In this document: one piece after another, positions 1 to 8,478 of the stretch | Numbering within the stretch: position 1 is the first letter of the stretch | How the letters are laid out: every line of letters starts with the position of its first letter | Assembly: GCA_963843455.1 (NCBI GenBank) | Contig: CAWJKE010000008.1 | Location: 310,001 to 374,000 of the forward strand | Source of the DNA: CAIQPS01 sp963843455 | Lineage (GTDB): Bacteria > Actinomycetota > Thermoleophilia > RBG-16-64-13 | Direction: 5' to 3' | DNA: 64,000 nt | Program-made: the position numbers and the translations under genes | The notes under the pieces: generated by a model | Databases searched by the model: none | What the model saw: only the letters and a program-made list of their open reading frames with translations | What the model was told of the DNA's origin: nothing

Positions 1-2
1 CT

Positions 3-425
3 CACATGATCAAGAACGGACGTGGCTCCATCATCAATATCTCCTCAATAGGCGGGATCCGCTGCATGCCGGCTTGTGCAGGCTATGGCACCACGAAGGC
101 TGGTCTCATCCTGCTCACCCAGCAGGCGGCCCTGGATTACGGTCCCGCCGGCGTTCGCTGCAATGTCGTCTGCCCTGGAGGGACGAGGACCGAGATGTTG
201 GAAGAGGCTGTCTCAGGAATGGCGAAGGACATGGGCACGGAAATGGAGTGTCTCATGGACCAGTTCTGCTCCCACGTGCCACTACGCAGGGTCTCGAGAC
301 CAGATGAGATGGCAGGCGTGTGCACCTTCCTCGCGAGTGAGGATTCGTCCTTCATGACCGGGGCTGTTCTCGTGGTTGATGGAGGGGCAAACGTGGTCGA
401 CGTGTCGGGCGCCTCGATGAGTTGA
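3..425 (+). CDS. Short-chain dehydrogenase/reductase (SDR), 5' partial
   Basis: This is the C-terminal part of a classical SDR oxidoreductase; the Rossmann dinucleotide-binding half lies before the window. The visible part holds the catalytic serine strand (INISSIGG), the YGTTK catalytic Tyr-x-x-x-Lys motif about 25 residues later, the post-catalytic segment VRCNVVCPGGTRTEM and the family ending TGAVLVVDGG. Such enzymes reduce a ketone or oxidise a secondary alcohol with NAD(P)H; the substrate cannot be told from this fragment. The reading frame is open to the window edge, so the ATG at position 6 is internal. The next supported gene lies more than 300 bases downstream, so this gene probably ends its transcription unit. 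Confidence 0.9.
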   Translation, partial: HMIKNGRGSIINISSIGGIRCMPACAGYGTTKAGLILLTQQAALDYGPAGVRCNVVCPGGTRTEMLEEAVSGMAKDMGTEMECLMDQFCSHVPLRRVSRPDEMAGVCTFLASEDSSFMTGAVLVVDGGANVVDVSGASMS

Positions 426-737
426 GCGAGGCCTGACCTATGGAACCGAGTGCCGGCCCGCTCTTGTGTGTAGCCGCTCCGTGCTCGCCGTCGGAAGGAC
501 TGGAACCGGAGGCACAGACCCAAGAAAGTGTCACATAGGCACCGGAGCCACTGTCGCACATCTACCGAGACACGTATCGCTTTGGTCCCTGAACTAATGG
601 CGGGATAACCCGGAATAATCCGCCACGTTGCAGGCGCTGCCCTCGCTTCAACGCTACGATTGCCTGAGCGGCTCTTTGCCGTGATAGCCTACGATTGCGT
701 CGTGACCGACATCCGGCGGCGGGAAGTGAAGGCGCCC
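426..737. other. Intergenic stretch without a supported gene
   Basis: The 312 bases between the SDR stop and the candidate small gene at 738 show no open frame with a ribosome binding site. I recognise no RNA gene or clear hairpin here. Open frames on the minus strand have no family-like sequence and were ignored. Confidence 0.5.
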
Positions 738-960
738 ATGGCTTACCTCGTGCTGCGCAACCACGATTTAGAAGAGCATCTTTCCCTATCACGAATTGGC
801 CGGTGGGGAGCACGATCTCCCGCACAGAGGTGAAGGGCAATGGCTAGCTTTGACCGACGCGGAAGCTTGGCGCTGGGGTGGGTTCGAAGAACAGCGGGAA
901 TACCGGGGTCTTCGCCGAGCAGCGGCCGGCGTCGTGGTCAGGCTGGGCTGCGCGGGTTAG
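738..960 (+). pseudogene. Candidate small frameshifted gene of unknown function
   Basis: The ATG at 738 follows a reasonable ribosome binding site (GAAGG, about 6 bases before). It reads MAYLVLRNHDLEEH and then leaves frame at about 783. One base further the frame continues as FPYHELAGGEHDLPHRGEG, then QWLALTDAEAWRWGGFEEQ, and ends at TAG 958-960. Removing one base joins the halves into a 73-residue polar protein of natural-looking composition. I do not recognise the family. The same one-base-excess pattern occurs in many certain genes of this window, which is the main reason to list it. A chance open frame remains possible. Confidence 0.3.
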
Positions 961-1009
961 ATACCGTGCCATTCTCGGAACAAGAGGTTCTGGACGGAAG
1001 GAGTCGACC

Positions 1010-4000
1010 ATGAGGAGCCTGGCGAGGCGACGCCGCCTACATGCTTTTCGTCGGGTTCTGACCGTCGCGGTCGCGTCGCTCATCCTTGGCGGTCTACATG
1101 CCGTCCCCAGCGAAGCCCGGGACTTGAGCCTGGCGAACGGGATGCCGGCCCACCCGGAAGTGTCTGTATCGTCCCCGGCCTCCGGCTCCGACGCCATCCG
1201 TTCTCTCGGGGGCGATCTGTCATCAGTGGCCGCTTTCTATGGGTGGACGGCTTCCGAGCTGAGTGCTCGTCTCGCTTCGGATTCGTCTCTCTGGGTGGAC
1301 CAAAACGGATATCTCTTCTACAAGGATCCGGTTGCGGCCGCGCCATCGGCCGCGCCTGTGGACTCGCCCCCCGAGGCTCTTGTCCCTCTCGCCGATACCT
1401 TCACCCTTCATAGCCTCTCAGGGGCCAAGAAGGTGATCTACCTTGATTTCGACGGGCATCTGCTCCACAACGATGCATGGACCGACGGCTACAACAACGG
1501 AGCAGACATCGTTGCTCCTCCGTACGACACCGACGGAAATCCGGGGTCCTTCTCCTCAGACGAACTCACCACGATCCAGCATGTCTGGCAGGGAGTCGCC
1601 GAGGACTACGCGCCATTCGCTGTTGATGTGACCACCGAGTACCCGGGCGAGAGTGCGATCACCTTGGATAGCGACACCGACACCCGCTATGGCACACGGG
1701 CTCTTATCAGCTCGATTTCGAGCTACTTCGGCCCCTATGCCGGGATTGCATACTTGGGCGCATTCTCTTGGGGCGGGGACTACTATCTGCCGGCGCTTAT
1801 CTTTTCGGACCATGTGAGCGAGGACCAGGGAATCGCCAACGTTATCTCCCACGAGGTTGGGCACAACCTCGGTCTCAATCATGACGGGACGACCACCGGC
1901 AAGGAGTACTACCCCGGGCACGCGTCGGGGACGACCGGCTGGGGGCCCATCATGGGTAACGGCGGACCCATCAATCAATGGAGCAAAGGTGAGTACCTCA
2001 ACGCGAACAACCACGAGGACGACGTCGCGCTGATTGCAGCCATGGTCGGGTCGGTGAGGCCGGACGAGGCGGGAGACACCCGAGGAACGGCCGCCGCCGT
2101 CCCTGGCGACGGAGCGCTCACGGCTTTGGGGGTAGTCGGGGCGTCGGGAGACGTCGACTACTACGCCGTCGCGAGCGGGGCCGGGACCCTTGCGGTCACA
2201 GCGTCCCCGGCTGCACTCGGACCGAACTTGGATATCCTACTTGAGATCCGGGACGCGAGCGGCGGTCTGGTTGCCAGCGGCAATCCATATGATCCGCTGT
2301 CGGCAAGTCTCTCGGCGACGGTCGCCCCGGGCATCTACTACATAGGGGTGCGAGGCACTGGCAAGGGCGACCCGCTCGTGGACGGATACACCAGCTACGG
2401 GTCCATGGGGGCCTACACCCTTTGGATGACGGTGCCCGCCAGCCCGTTCACCGTGCTAGGACTCAGCCCCAGCGAGGGACCGATTGCGGGTGGTAACTCG
2501 GTTGTGATTACCGGGGCCGGGTTCACCGGAGCTAGCGCCGTCACCTTCGGCGGCATTGCCGTCACCAGCTTCACGGTCAGCAACGCTAACCAGATCATTG
2601 CCACAGCCCCGGCCCATGCCGCCGGAGCCGTGCAGGTCCAGGTGACCACCCCGGGCGGATCGACCGCCGACACCGCCGCCGACGACTACAGCTACCTCCC
2701 GCCACTGAAGTACTTCGAGCAGACCGACCCCCACCTGGCCTGGTCCGGTAGTTGGACCACCGCCACAAGCACCCTCTACTCCGGAGGCAGCTTCAACTAC
2801 GCGAACAGCACGGCGGCGGTCACCATCAAGTTCTCCGGGATGAGGCTCGACCTCATCGGCACCACCGCCTACTCCTACGGCAAGATGAAGGTGACTATAG
2901 ACGGCGCGAGCACGACCGTGGACCTCTACACCCCCACGGCCCTTTATAAGCAGACCATCTTCTCGAGCGGTCTTCTTGCCCCAGGCGAGCACACGGTCGT
3001 AATGGAGTGGACCGGGGAGAAGAACCCCGCCTCTTCTAACACCTACGTGAGCCTGGACGCCGTGGAGGTGGCCGGCGATCTCCTTTATGGTCCCCCGAGC
3101 ATCACCTCCCTTAGCCCCAGCTTGGGCAGCACCGCCGGCGACACCAGCGTCATCATCACCGGCAGCAATCTCACCGGGGCCACCGCTGTCAGCTTCGGGG
3201 CCAGCCCCGCCTCGAGCTACGTGGTCAACTCTGCCACCAAGATCACCGCCGTCGCCCCGGCTCAGGCGGCCGGGGCCGTCCGGGTGCAGGTGACCACCCC
3301 GTCCGGGACCACCCCGGACACCGCTGCCGATGACTACACCTACGCGCTCATCCCGGTCCCCGCCATCTCCTCGGTGGCGCCCACCTCCGGCAGCACCGCC
3401 GGGGGCACCAGTGTCATCATCACCGGCACCGACCTCACCGGAGCCACGGCCGTCAGCTTCGGGGGCAGTGCCGCCTCGAGCTACGTGGTCAACTCCGCCA
3501 CCAAGATCACCGCCACCAGTCCGGCCCACGCAGCCGGAGCCGTGGACGTGCGGGTGACCACTCCCGGGGGGACCAGCCCCATCGGAGCCGGCGACCAGTT
3601 CACCTACGTGACCCCGGTGCCCGTCACCGGCTACGAGCAGTCAGACACCCGCCTCTACTACTCCGGCACCTGGACCGTGGGGTCAAGCTCCGTCTACTCC
3701 GGCAGTTCCTATAAATACACCAACACCGCCGGCTCCTTCGTCACCCTGGCCTTCAACGGTACCGGTCTCTCCCTCCTTGCCACCAAGAGCCCCAGCCAGG
3801 GCAAAGCCCTGGTGTCCGTGGACGGCGGGGCCTCGGTCACGGTGGACCTCTACCGCTCCGCCACGGCCTACAAGCAGACGGTGTTCTCCATCACTCTTGC
3901 TAACGGTCTTCACACCGTCAAGATCACCCGGGCCGGCACCAAGAACCCCGCGTCCACCGGCTACACCATCAACCTAGACGCCCTCGCCATCGCCGGCAGC

Positions 4001-4784
4001 CTCACCGCCTTCACCAAGGCCCAGGAGACCGACACCCGCCTCTTCTTCTCCGGCACCTGGCTCTCGCGCCGCCAACGCCTCGGCCTCCGGGGGCGCCTAT
4101 AAGTACGCGAACGCCCCCACGGCTTCGCTCACCATCCCCTTCAACGGCCAACGCCTGGACTGGATAGCGGTCAAGAGCCCCAGCATGGGCAAAGCTAACG
4201 TATCGGTGGACGGGGGCACTGCGGTGAGCGTCAACCTTAACGCCGCCACCACCTCCTGGCAGCAGAAGGTGTTCTCCACCGGCACCCTGGCCGCCGGTCT
4301 TCACACCCTCACCATCACCCCGGACCCGGCTAATACCGCCACCCAGTATCTGAACCTCGACGGGCTGGAGGTGGTGGGGACCCTGGCCTCGGCCACCCGC
4401 TTCGAGGAGACCGACACCCACCTCACCTTCGCCGGCAGCTGGGCGAGCGCCGCAAGCACGGCCTACTCCGGGGGGACCTTCAAATACGCGAACACCTCCG
4501 GGGCCTCGGTCACCATCAAGTTCTTCGGGGTGAAGCTCACTCTCATCGGCACCAAGGCCTACTCCTACGGGAAGATGAAAGTGAGCGTGGACGGCTCGAG
4601 CCCCACCACGGTGGACCTCTACAACCCCACCACCGTCCTTTACAAGCAGACCCTCTTCTCCAGTGGTCTCGTGCCTCTGGGCGAGCACACCGTCACTCTC
4701 GAGTGGACCGGGGAGAAGAACCCCGCCTCCTCCAACACCTACGTGAGTCTGGATGCCGTCGATGTGACGGGGACGGTGAGATAG
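1010..4784 (+). CDS. Secreted zinc metalloprotease with TIG domains and four repeated C-terminal modules (one frameshift)
   Basis: The start is ATG 1010, behind GGAAGGAG; an upstream in-frame ATG at 878 lacks a binding site. The N-terminus is a signal peptide (arginine-rich, then a hydrophobic stretch ending near SEARD). The zinc site HEVGHNLGLNH is at residues 281-291, the HExxHxxGxxH metzincin signature, with catalytic Glu282. After a pre-peptidase-like beta domain come three IPT/TIG domains (about 2455-2695, 3097-3340 and 3361-3600) alternating with four copies of a module of about 120 residues (2711-3075, 3633-4002, 4021-4380, 4399-4774), which begin with E(T/S)D and end in NLDAL or SLDAV. 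The frame breaks at about 4067; dropping one C restores a 1257-residue protein. Probable role: an extracellular or surface-bound peptidase. The substrate is unknown, and the repeated modules may bind carbohydrate or the cell surface (inference). Confidence 0.88.
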
Positions 4785-4830
4785 GGGAGAGCGAGGGTCG
4801 GGTCGGACCGGTTCACGTTAGGCTATGGTC

Positions 4831-4862
4831 AAGGGGCCGTCCGTGGGGCGGCCTCTTGCTTT
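4831..4862 (+). terminator. Rho-independent terminator after the metalloprotease gene
   Basis: AAGGGGCCGTCC pairs with GGCGGCCTCTT across a short loop, with two wobble or offset positions, followed by the T-rich tail CTTGCTTT. It begins 47 bases after the metalloprotease stop. Confidence 0.6.
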
Positions 4863-4895
4863 GGGGTTGCTGCCAAGCCTTGCCAGCGGGGGCTG
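4863..4895 (+). repeat. Direct repeat, copy 1 (flanks the small lipoprotein gene)
   Basis: This copy contains GGGTTG, then CCAAGCCTTGCC, then GGGGGCTG. A second copy with the same three blocks, but slightly longer spacers, lies at 5573-5611 on the other side of the lipoprotein gene at 4970-5524. The exact 12-base core is shared. Confidence 0.5.
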
Positions 4896-4969
4896 TCCCA
4901 CTTTGTGACTGCCGTATTCCCGGCGTAAGATGGTGGCGGCCGCGTTCGTGACGACTGAGGGGGCCGCTC

Positions 4970-5524
4970 ATGCGAGCATTGGGAGCCATTCTGATTCTGG
5001 CCGCGCTGTTGCTCGGTCTGGCCGGCTGCGCACCAGATACCCCCGGCACTACTACTGCCGCAAACGCCGCCTTGCAGGCGCGTCTGATTGCCTCCGAAGA
5101 AGCGATACGTAGTCTTGAGGCACGTGTTGGTGCTATCGAGACGAACGCGACAACCACGACAGTCGCAATCGCCGCGCCTACCACCGCAACGACAGCAGGC
5201 CCCCTGGCCATTTCGTTGGATACCATCGAGAAGCTCACCGCGAGTCCATCGAGTTCGGGCCCCAAGTGGGAGGTGCGTCATTACAGGACGGTCGACGATT
5301 GGGCCGCCGCCGTCTTGCAGGCTGGGGGCTCGGGTGAGACAGGGGTGGATATCTTCAGGTGGGGAGACCAAGACTGGGTCTCCGTGGATGAATTTCTGCC
5401 CTCCTCCTTCGACCCGGTGGAACTAGAGCACGACCTTGTCGGGCGGGGGGTGCCGCGGGCTCTGGTTGACTGGCTCATCTGGGGTACGTTGTGGCCGGGA
5501 GAAGGCGTCGACGAAGGCCTCTAA
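4970..5524 (+). CDS. Small lipoprotein of unknown function
   Basis: A 184-residue protein with a clear lipoprotein signal: hydrophobic core LGAILILAALLLG and lipobox LAGC, cysteine at residue 21. A threonine-rich linker and a helical segment of about 35 residues (ALQARLIASEEAIRSLEARV) follow, so the protein would be membrane-tethered with a coiled-coil stalk. The C-terminal 90 residues are rich in aromatic and acidic residues (DDWAAAVLQAG, DWVSVDEFLP, DWLIWGTLWPGEG) and form an unrecognised domain. The binding site GAGGGGG precedes the ATG by about 7 bases. The gene stands alone between two copies of a direct repeat, so it may be a mobile or duplicated cassette. No function is assigned. Confidence 0.7.
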   Translation: MRALGAILILAALLLGLAGCAPDTPGTTTAANAALQARLIASEEAIRSLEARVGAIETNATTTTVAIAAPTTATTAGPLAISLDTIEKLTASPSSSGPKWEVRHYRTVDDWAAAVLQAGGSGETGVDIFRWGDQDWVSVDEFLPSSFDPVELEHDLVGRGVPRALVDWLIWGTLWPGEGVDEGL

Positions 5525-5572
5525 TTGGCAGGTGACCGACTGAGTCGCTGCATGATCGCGCCCTGTTGCCTT

Positions 5573-5611
5573 CGGGTTGGCGCCTACCAAGCCTTGCCGC
5601 CCAGGGGGCTG
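5573..5611 (+). repeat. Direct repeat, copy 2
   Basis: This copy matches 4863-4895 in its three blocks (GGGTTG, CCAAGCCTTGCC, GGGGGCTG). It follows the lipoprotein stop by about 50 bases. Confidence 0.5.
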
Positions 5612-5640
5612 CTCTCTTGCCGGCCGCCGGCCCTAGCCGC

Positions 5641-5740
5641 TTGATTTGCAGTCAGGGGCTTTAGCATGTTTGCGCCTCGCTTATGCGTAACCGGCAAGAG
5701 GTGGATTTGCAGGCATACTAGGCTGATTTGCGGTCAGAGG
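5641..5740 (+). repeat. Three short GATTTGC-type repeats
   Basis: TTGATTTGCAGTCAGGGG, GTGGATTTGCAGGCATAC and GCTGATTTGCGGTCAGAGG begin at about 5641, 5702 and 5722. The first and third share TGATTTGC, one variable base, then GTCAG. They lie between the lipoprotein gene and the insertion sequence, next to a tRNA-like remnant. Confidence 0.45.
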
Positions 5741-5773
5741 GGTTGGAGGTTAGAGTCCCTTTGCCGGCTCCTC
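5722..5773 (+). other. tRNA-like 3' half remnant A
   Basis: CTGA-TTTGCGG-TCAG resembles an anticodon arm with a 7-base loop. After a short spacer come a T-arm-like GGTTAGAGTCCC and an acceptor-like TTTGCCGGCTCCT. No matching 5' acceptor strand or D-arm is visible upstream, so it is not an intact tRNA. Similar 3' ends occur at 10763-10811 and 19177-19224. Confidence 0.35.
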
Positions 5774-5810
5774 ACGGATCCAAGAGAACGTCTGCAAACG
5801 GGGCAGGGTA

Positions 5811-7227
5811 GTGTCCCCGGACGTGGTGTAACAGGAGACGGTTCATCATGCCGTTTCCCTTGAAGAGAAAAGCCATCGTGTGTTTCCGTAGGTATGGCTC
5901 GCAACCGTACCCAACAGGAAGGACACAACGATGGCCGATTCCATTGTCACCCCCAAGGAGCTGCTCAGCAAGCTGGCCGAGGGCCGAGAGTTCGACTTCT
6001 TCCGGGAAGCCATGCTCTCCGTCCTTCGAGAGCTGATGGAGATCGAGGTGAGCGCCAAGACCGGGGCCGCTCTCGGAGAGCGCACCGATGACCGTCTCTG
6101 CATGCGCAATGGGTATCGGGAGCGGCGCCTGGATACCCGGGTGGGCTCGCTTTCCCTGCCCATCCCCAAGCTCCGCGAAGGCAGCTACTTCCCCAGCTTT
6201 CTTGAACCCCGCCGGCGCAGCGAAGAAGCGCTTCTGGCCGTGATCGCCGAAGCCTATGTTAAAGGCGTCTCGACGCGCAAGGTTGAGGACCTGGTCGCGG
6301 CTCTGGGGCTGGACGGCATCTCCAAGAGCGAGGTCTCCCGGATCTGCGCGCGCCTGGATGAGCAGGTGGAAGCCTTCCGGGGCCGACCCCTTCTCGGCCG
6401 CTATCCCTACCTCTTCCTGGACGCCACCTACGAGAAGGTGAGAGACGACTCGGGAAGAGTGGTCTCCATGGCTCTCGTCGTCGCCTACGGGGTGGCGGAG
6501 ACCGGCGAACGGGAGGTGCTGGGCCTAGAGGTGTGCAGAGAGTGAGGACTACGCCTTCTGGCGGGGATTTCTCTCCGGTCTTGTGGCTCGGGGACTTGCC
6601 GGGGTCAGCCTGGTGGTTTCCGATGCCCACCAGGGCCTCAAACGAGCCATCGAGGAGGCCTTCCTGGGGGCGAGCTGGCAGCGCTGCCGGGTGCATTTCC
6701 TTCGCAATCTCCTCTCGCTCGTGCCCAAAGACGGGCAGGGCATGGTGCTGGCCGCGGTGAGGCTCGTCTTTCAGCAGCCGGACAAGACCCGGGCGAGCGA
6801 GGAACTGCGGGCTCTCGCCGATCGCCTTCGGGACCGGCTTCCGCGGGTGTCGGCCGCTCTTCTTGAGGCCGAAGAGGAGATCCTCGCCCACATGGAGTTC
6901 CCGCCCGAGCACTGGAAACAGATCTCCTCCACCAATCCCTTGGAACGCTTGAACAAGGAGATCAACCGCCGCACCCGCGTCGTCGGCATCTTCCCCGACG
7001 AGAAGAGCCTCATCCGCCTGATCGGCGCCGTCTTGGCCGAGCAGAACGACGAATGGGCCGTCTCCCGCAGATACATGAGCCGGCACTCCCTCGCCCGCAT
7101 CTACCAGTCATCAACCCCGGAGATCGAAGGAGAGGTCACCCACCCCGTTGCCATTCCCATCCACTAACGACTAAGCTGTGAAGACCCTACGAGACCACGA
7201 TGGCTCTTACACCACATGCCGGGGCAG
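5811..7227 (+). mobile_element. IS256-family insertion sequence
   Basis: The element carries one transposase gene between imperfect terminal inverted repeats. The left end GTGTCCCCGGACGTGGTGTA at 5811 matches the reverse complement of the right end at 7204-7227 over CCCCGG, GTGGTGTAA and AG, with a one-base gap. The length of about 1.4 kb fits the family. A convincing target-site duplication could not be seen, so the exact outer boundaries are uncertain by a few bases. It sits next to tRNA-like and short repeats. Confidence 0.8.
5931..7167 (+). CDS. IS256-family (mutator-type) transposase, one frameshift
   Basis: DDE transposase that moves the surrounding element. Catalytic region markers are visible: first Asp in LFLDATYEKV, second Asp in VVSDAHQGLKRA, the CRVHFLRN motif, and the Glu in NPLERLNKEINRRT. 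The first 203 residues (5931-6540) and the remainder (from 6541) are in different frames. Removing the G at about 6540 gives EVCRSEDYAFWRGF, the expected family sequence, and a protein of about 411 residues, normal for IS256. The family uses no programmed frameshift, so this copy is either inactive or carries a sequence error. Start ATG 5931 follows AGGAAGGA. Confidence 0.88.
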
Positions 7228-7653
7228 GAGCATTTGCAGTCTACGTTTGCTCTGACACCGTCTCTCTGACGCTATTTGGGCCAGGCTGCTTACCCGGTCG
7301 ATGTGATCAGGCTCCCGACAGCGCTCCTTGCAGGCTGCGGAAACGTTCGCGCCTCGGTGCTCGTGTTGGACGGCGCGGAAGGGAGCGCGGTCCACCGATC
7401 AAGAGGTGCGGACGTCAGCCAACGCCGGTCGGGGCGCCTTCTGAGTCATCATCTTTGCTGAGAGGGAGGCCAAGCTGAAGGGCTGGCGACGCCGACACCC
7501 TCGAGTTCGTCGATGACCCGAGCATGGGGTCAGCGCGCTGTATAGGTCTTCCCGTCCGCGACGCCTGATAGAGTTGTTCCTCGGGAGGAGGGTGATACAT
7601 CTCCCCACATCCATCGTTTCGATCCCGACCTATTCCTGTCCTGAGGAGGAACG
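7228..7653. other. Intergenic stretch without a supported gene
   Basis: The 426 bases between the right end of the insertion sequence and the small gene at 7654 hold no open frame with family-like sequence and no hairpin that stands out. Only the ribosome binding site of the next gene (AGGAGGA at about 7644) was recognised. Confidence 0.45.
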
Positions 7654-7899
7654 ATGGACCGCGCCCAGCTTCTCGCCATGCTTCTCGACCTCTCTTTCGA
7701 CGGGGACCAACTGCTGCTCGAAAGAGGTGACCAAGCCGAACTGCTGGACTTCGCGGACGGCACCGCGGTGTTTCCGGCGGCACTCGGAGCGTTCTTGACT
7801 GGCTACTTGCTCGCCCGGCAGGAACTTGTCGAGTCGGAGGACGAACTGGCGTTCTTGCTGGCGCTCGAAAGGGCCGGTCCCTTAAGGCTCGATGACTGA
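7654..7899 (+). CDS. Small protein of unknown function (81 aa)
   Basis: The ATG at 7654 is preceded by a near-perfect Shine-Dalgarno sequence (GAGGAGGA, 4 bases before), which makes this a likely real gene despite its size. The protein begins MDRAQLLAMLLDLSFDGD, is acidic and leucine-rich, and has no signal peptide, cysteine pairs or recognisable motif. It is probably a small helical cytoplasmic protein. It faces the small gene at 7969-8157 tail to tail. I do not recognise the family. Confidence 0.6.
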   Translation: MDRAQLLAMLLDLSFDGDQLLLERGDQAELLDFADGTAVFPAALGAFLTGYLLARQELVESEDELAFLLALERAGPLRLDD

Positions 7900-7968
7900 G
7901 CCGGCAGAGCATAGAGGGCTCGGCAACGTGAACGGCACTGATGGCTCATCGGCGATGTCCGGCACGTC

Positions 7969-8157
7969 TCACGCCGCCTTTTCGACTTCCCGATGGAGAT
8001 ATTCCCAGGTTCCTTCGGGGAACTCGACCCGGTAGATTCCCACCAGTTCCCGGAGAGCTTCCACCTTGGTCACCGTACCGCACTGACCAACCTTCTCAGC
8101 TCCGAAGCCCTTGCACTCACTGAACAAGACCGTCACCTTGTCTCCTACCGCCAGCAT
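7969..8157 (-). CDS. Small SH3/KOW-like beta-barrel protein (62 aa)
   Basis: The preferred start is ATG 8157, because GGAGG lies 8 bases before it; an in-frame GTG at 8166 overlaps that site. The sequence starts MLAVGDKVTVLFSECKGFG, continues GQCGTVTKVEALREL and ends EGTWEYLHREVEKAA. Alternating hydrophobic residues and the G-DKV and GTVTKV turns resemble small SH3-like or KOW-like barrels that bind nucleic acid or protein. That resemblance is structural inference, not a family match. Two cysteines (C-x6-GxxC spacing) may be incidental. Confidence 0.6.
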   Translation of the reverse strand: MLAVGDKVTVLFSECKGFGAEKVGQCGTVTKVEALRELVGIYRVEFPEGTWEYLHREVEKAA

Positions 8158-8478
8158 CGATCTCACCTCCCAAGGCCGGCACCGGCCTCCTTCTTTATCT
8201 GAACCTGCTCTTCCAGCGTAGTGAGCAACAGCAGCAGGAGAAACGGGCGGATGCAGGGAATGATGGCCGACCGGGTGGCGAGTCTTACACTAGCCAGTCG
8301 GGGAGTGCGGCGTCAGATGGTACGCGCATCCTCCCCTCAAGACGCAGCCCTGAGCGCCGGGCCGGCGTGAATCAGGCAGACTGTCGATGGACTCCCGCGC
8401 CCACATGTGTGTAAGGTTGAGACAAGCGCAGTCTACAAAACGTTAACGCGAGGTCGTCCCGCCTTCCTCGACAGATCA
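8158..8478. other. Intergenic stretch before the flavoprotein gene
   Basis: These 321 bases separate two divergent genes and probably contain promoters for both. I see no riboswitch-like structure, tRNA or convincing -35/-10 pair. The flavoprotein frame is open upstream to an ATG at 8407, but the residues there do not match the family. Confidence 0.4.

Noticed and set aside
681..770. Short stretch FAVIAYDCVVTDIRRREV reminiscent of a Cas2 N-terminus
   Set aside because: There is no binding site, the sequence after it does not follow Cas2, and no CRISPR array or other cas gene is in the window.
878..1009. N-terminal extension of the metalloprotease from ATG 878
   Set aside because: It has no binding site and places 44 polar residues before the signal peptide. 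ATG 1010 has GGAAGGAG.
2456..3529. Long minus-strand open frame (357 codons) rich in Gly, Asp and His
   Set aside because: It is a mirror of the repetitive GC-rich metalloprotease gene, with low-complexity composition and no family-like segment.
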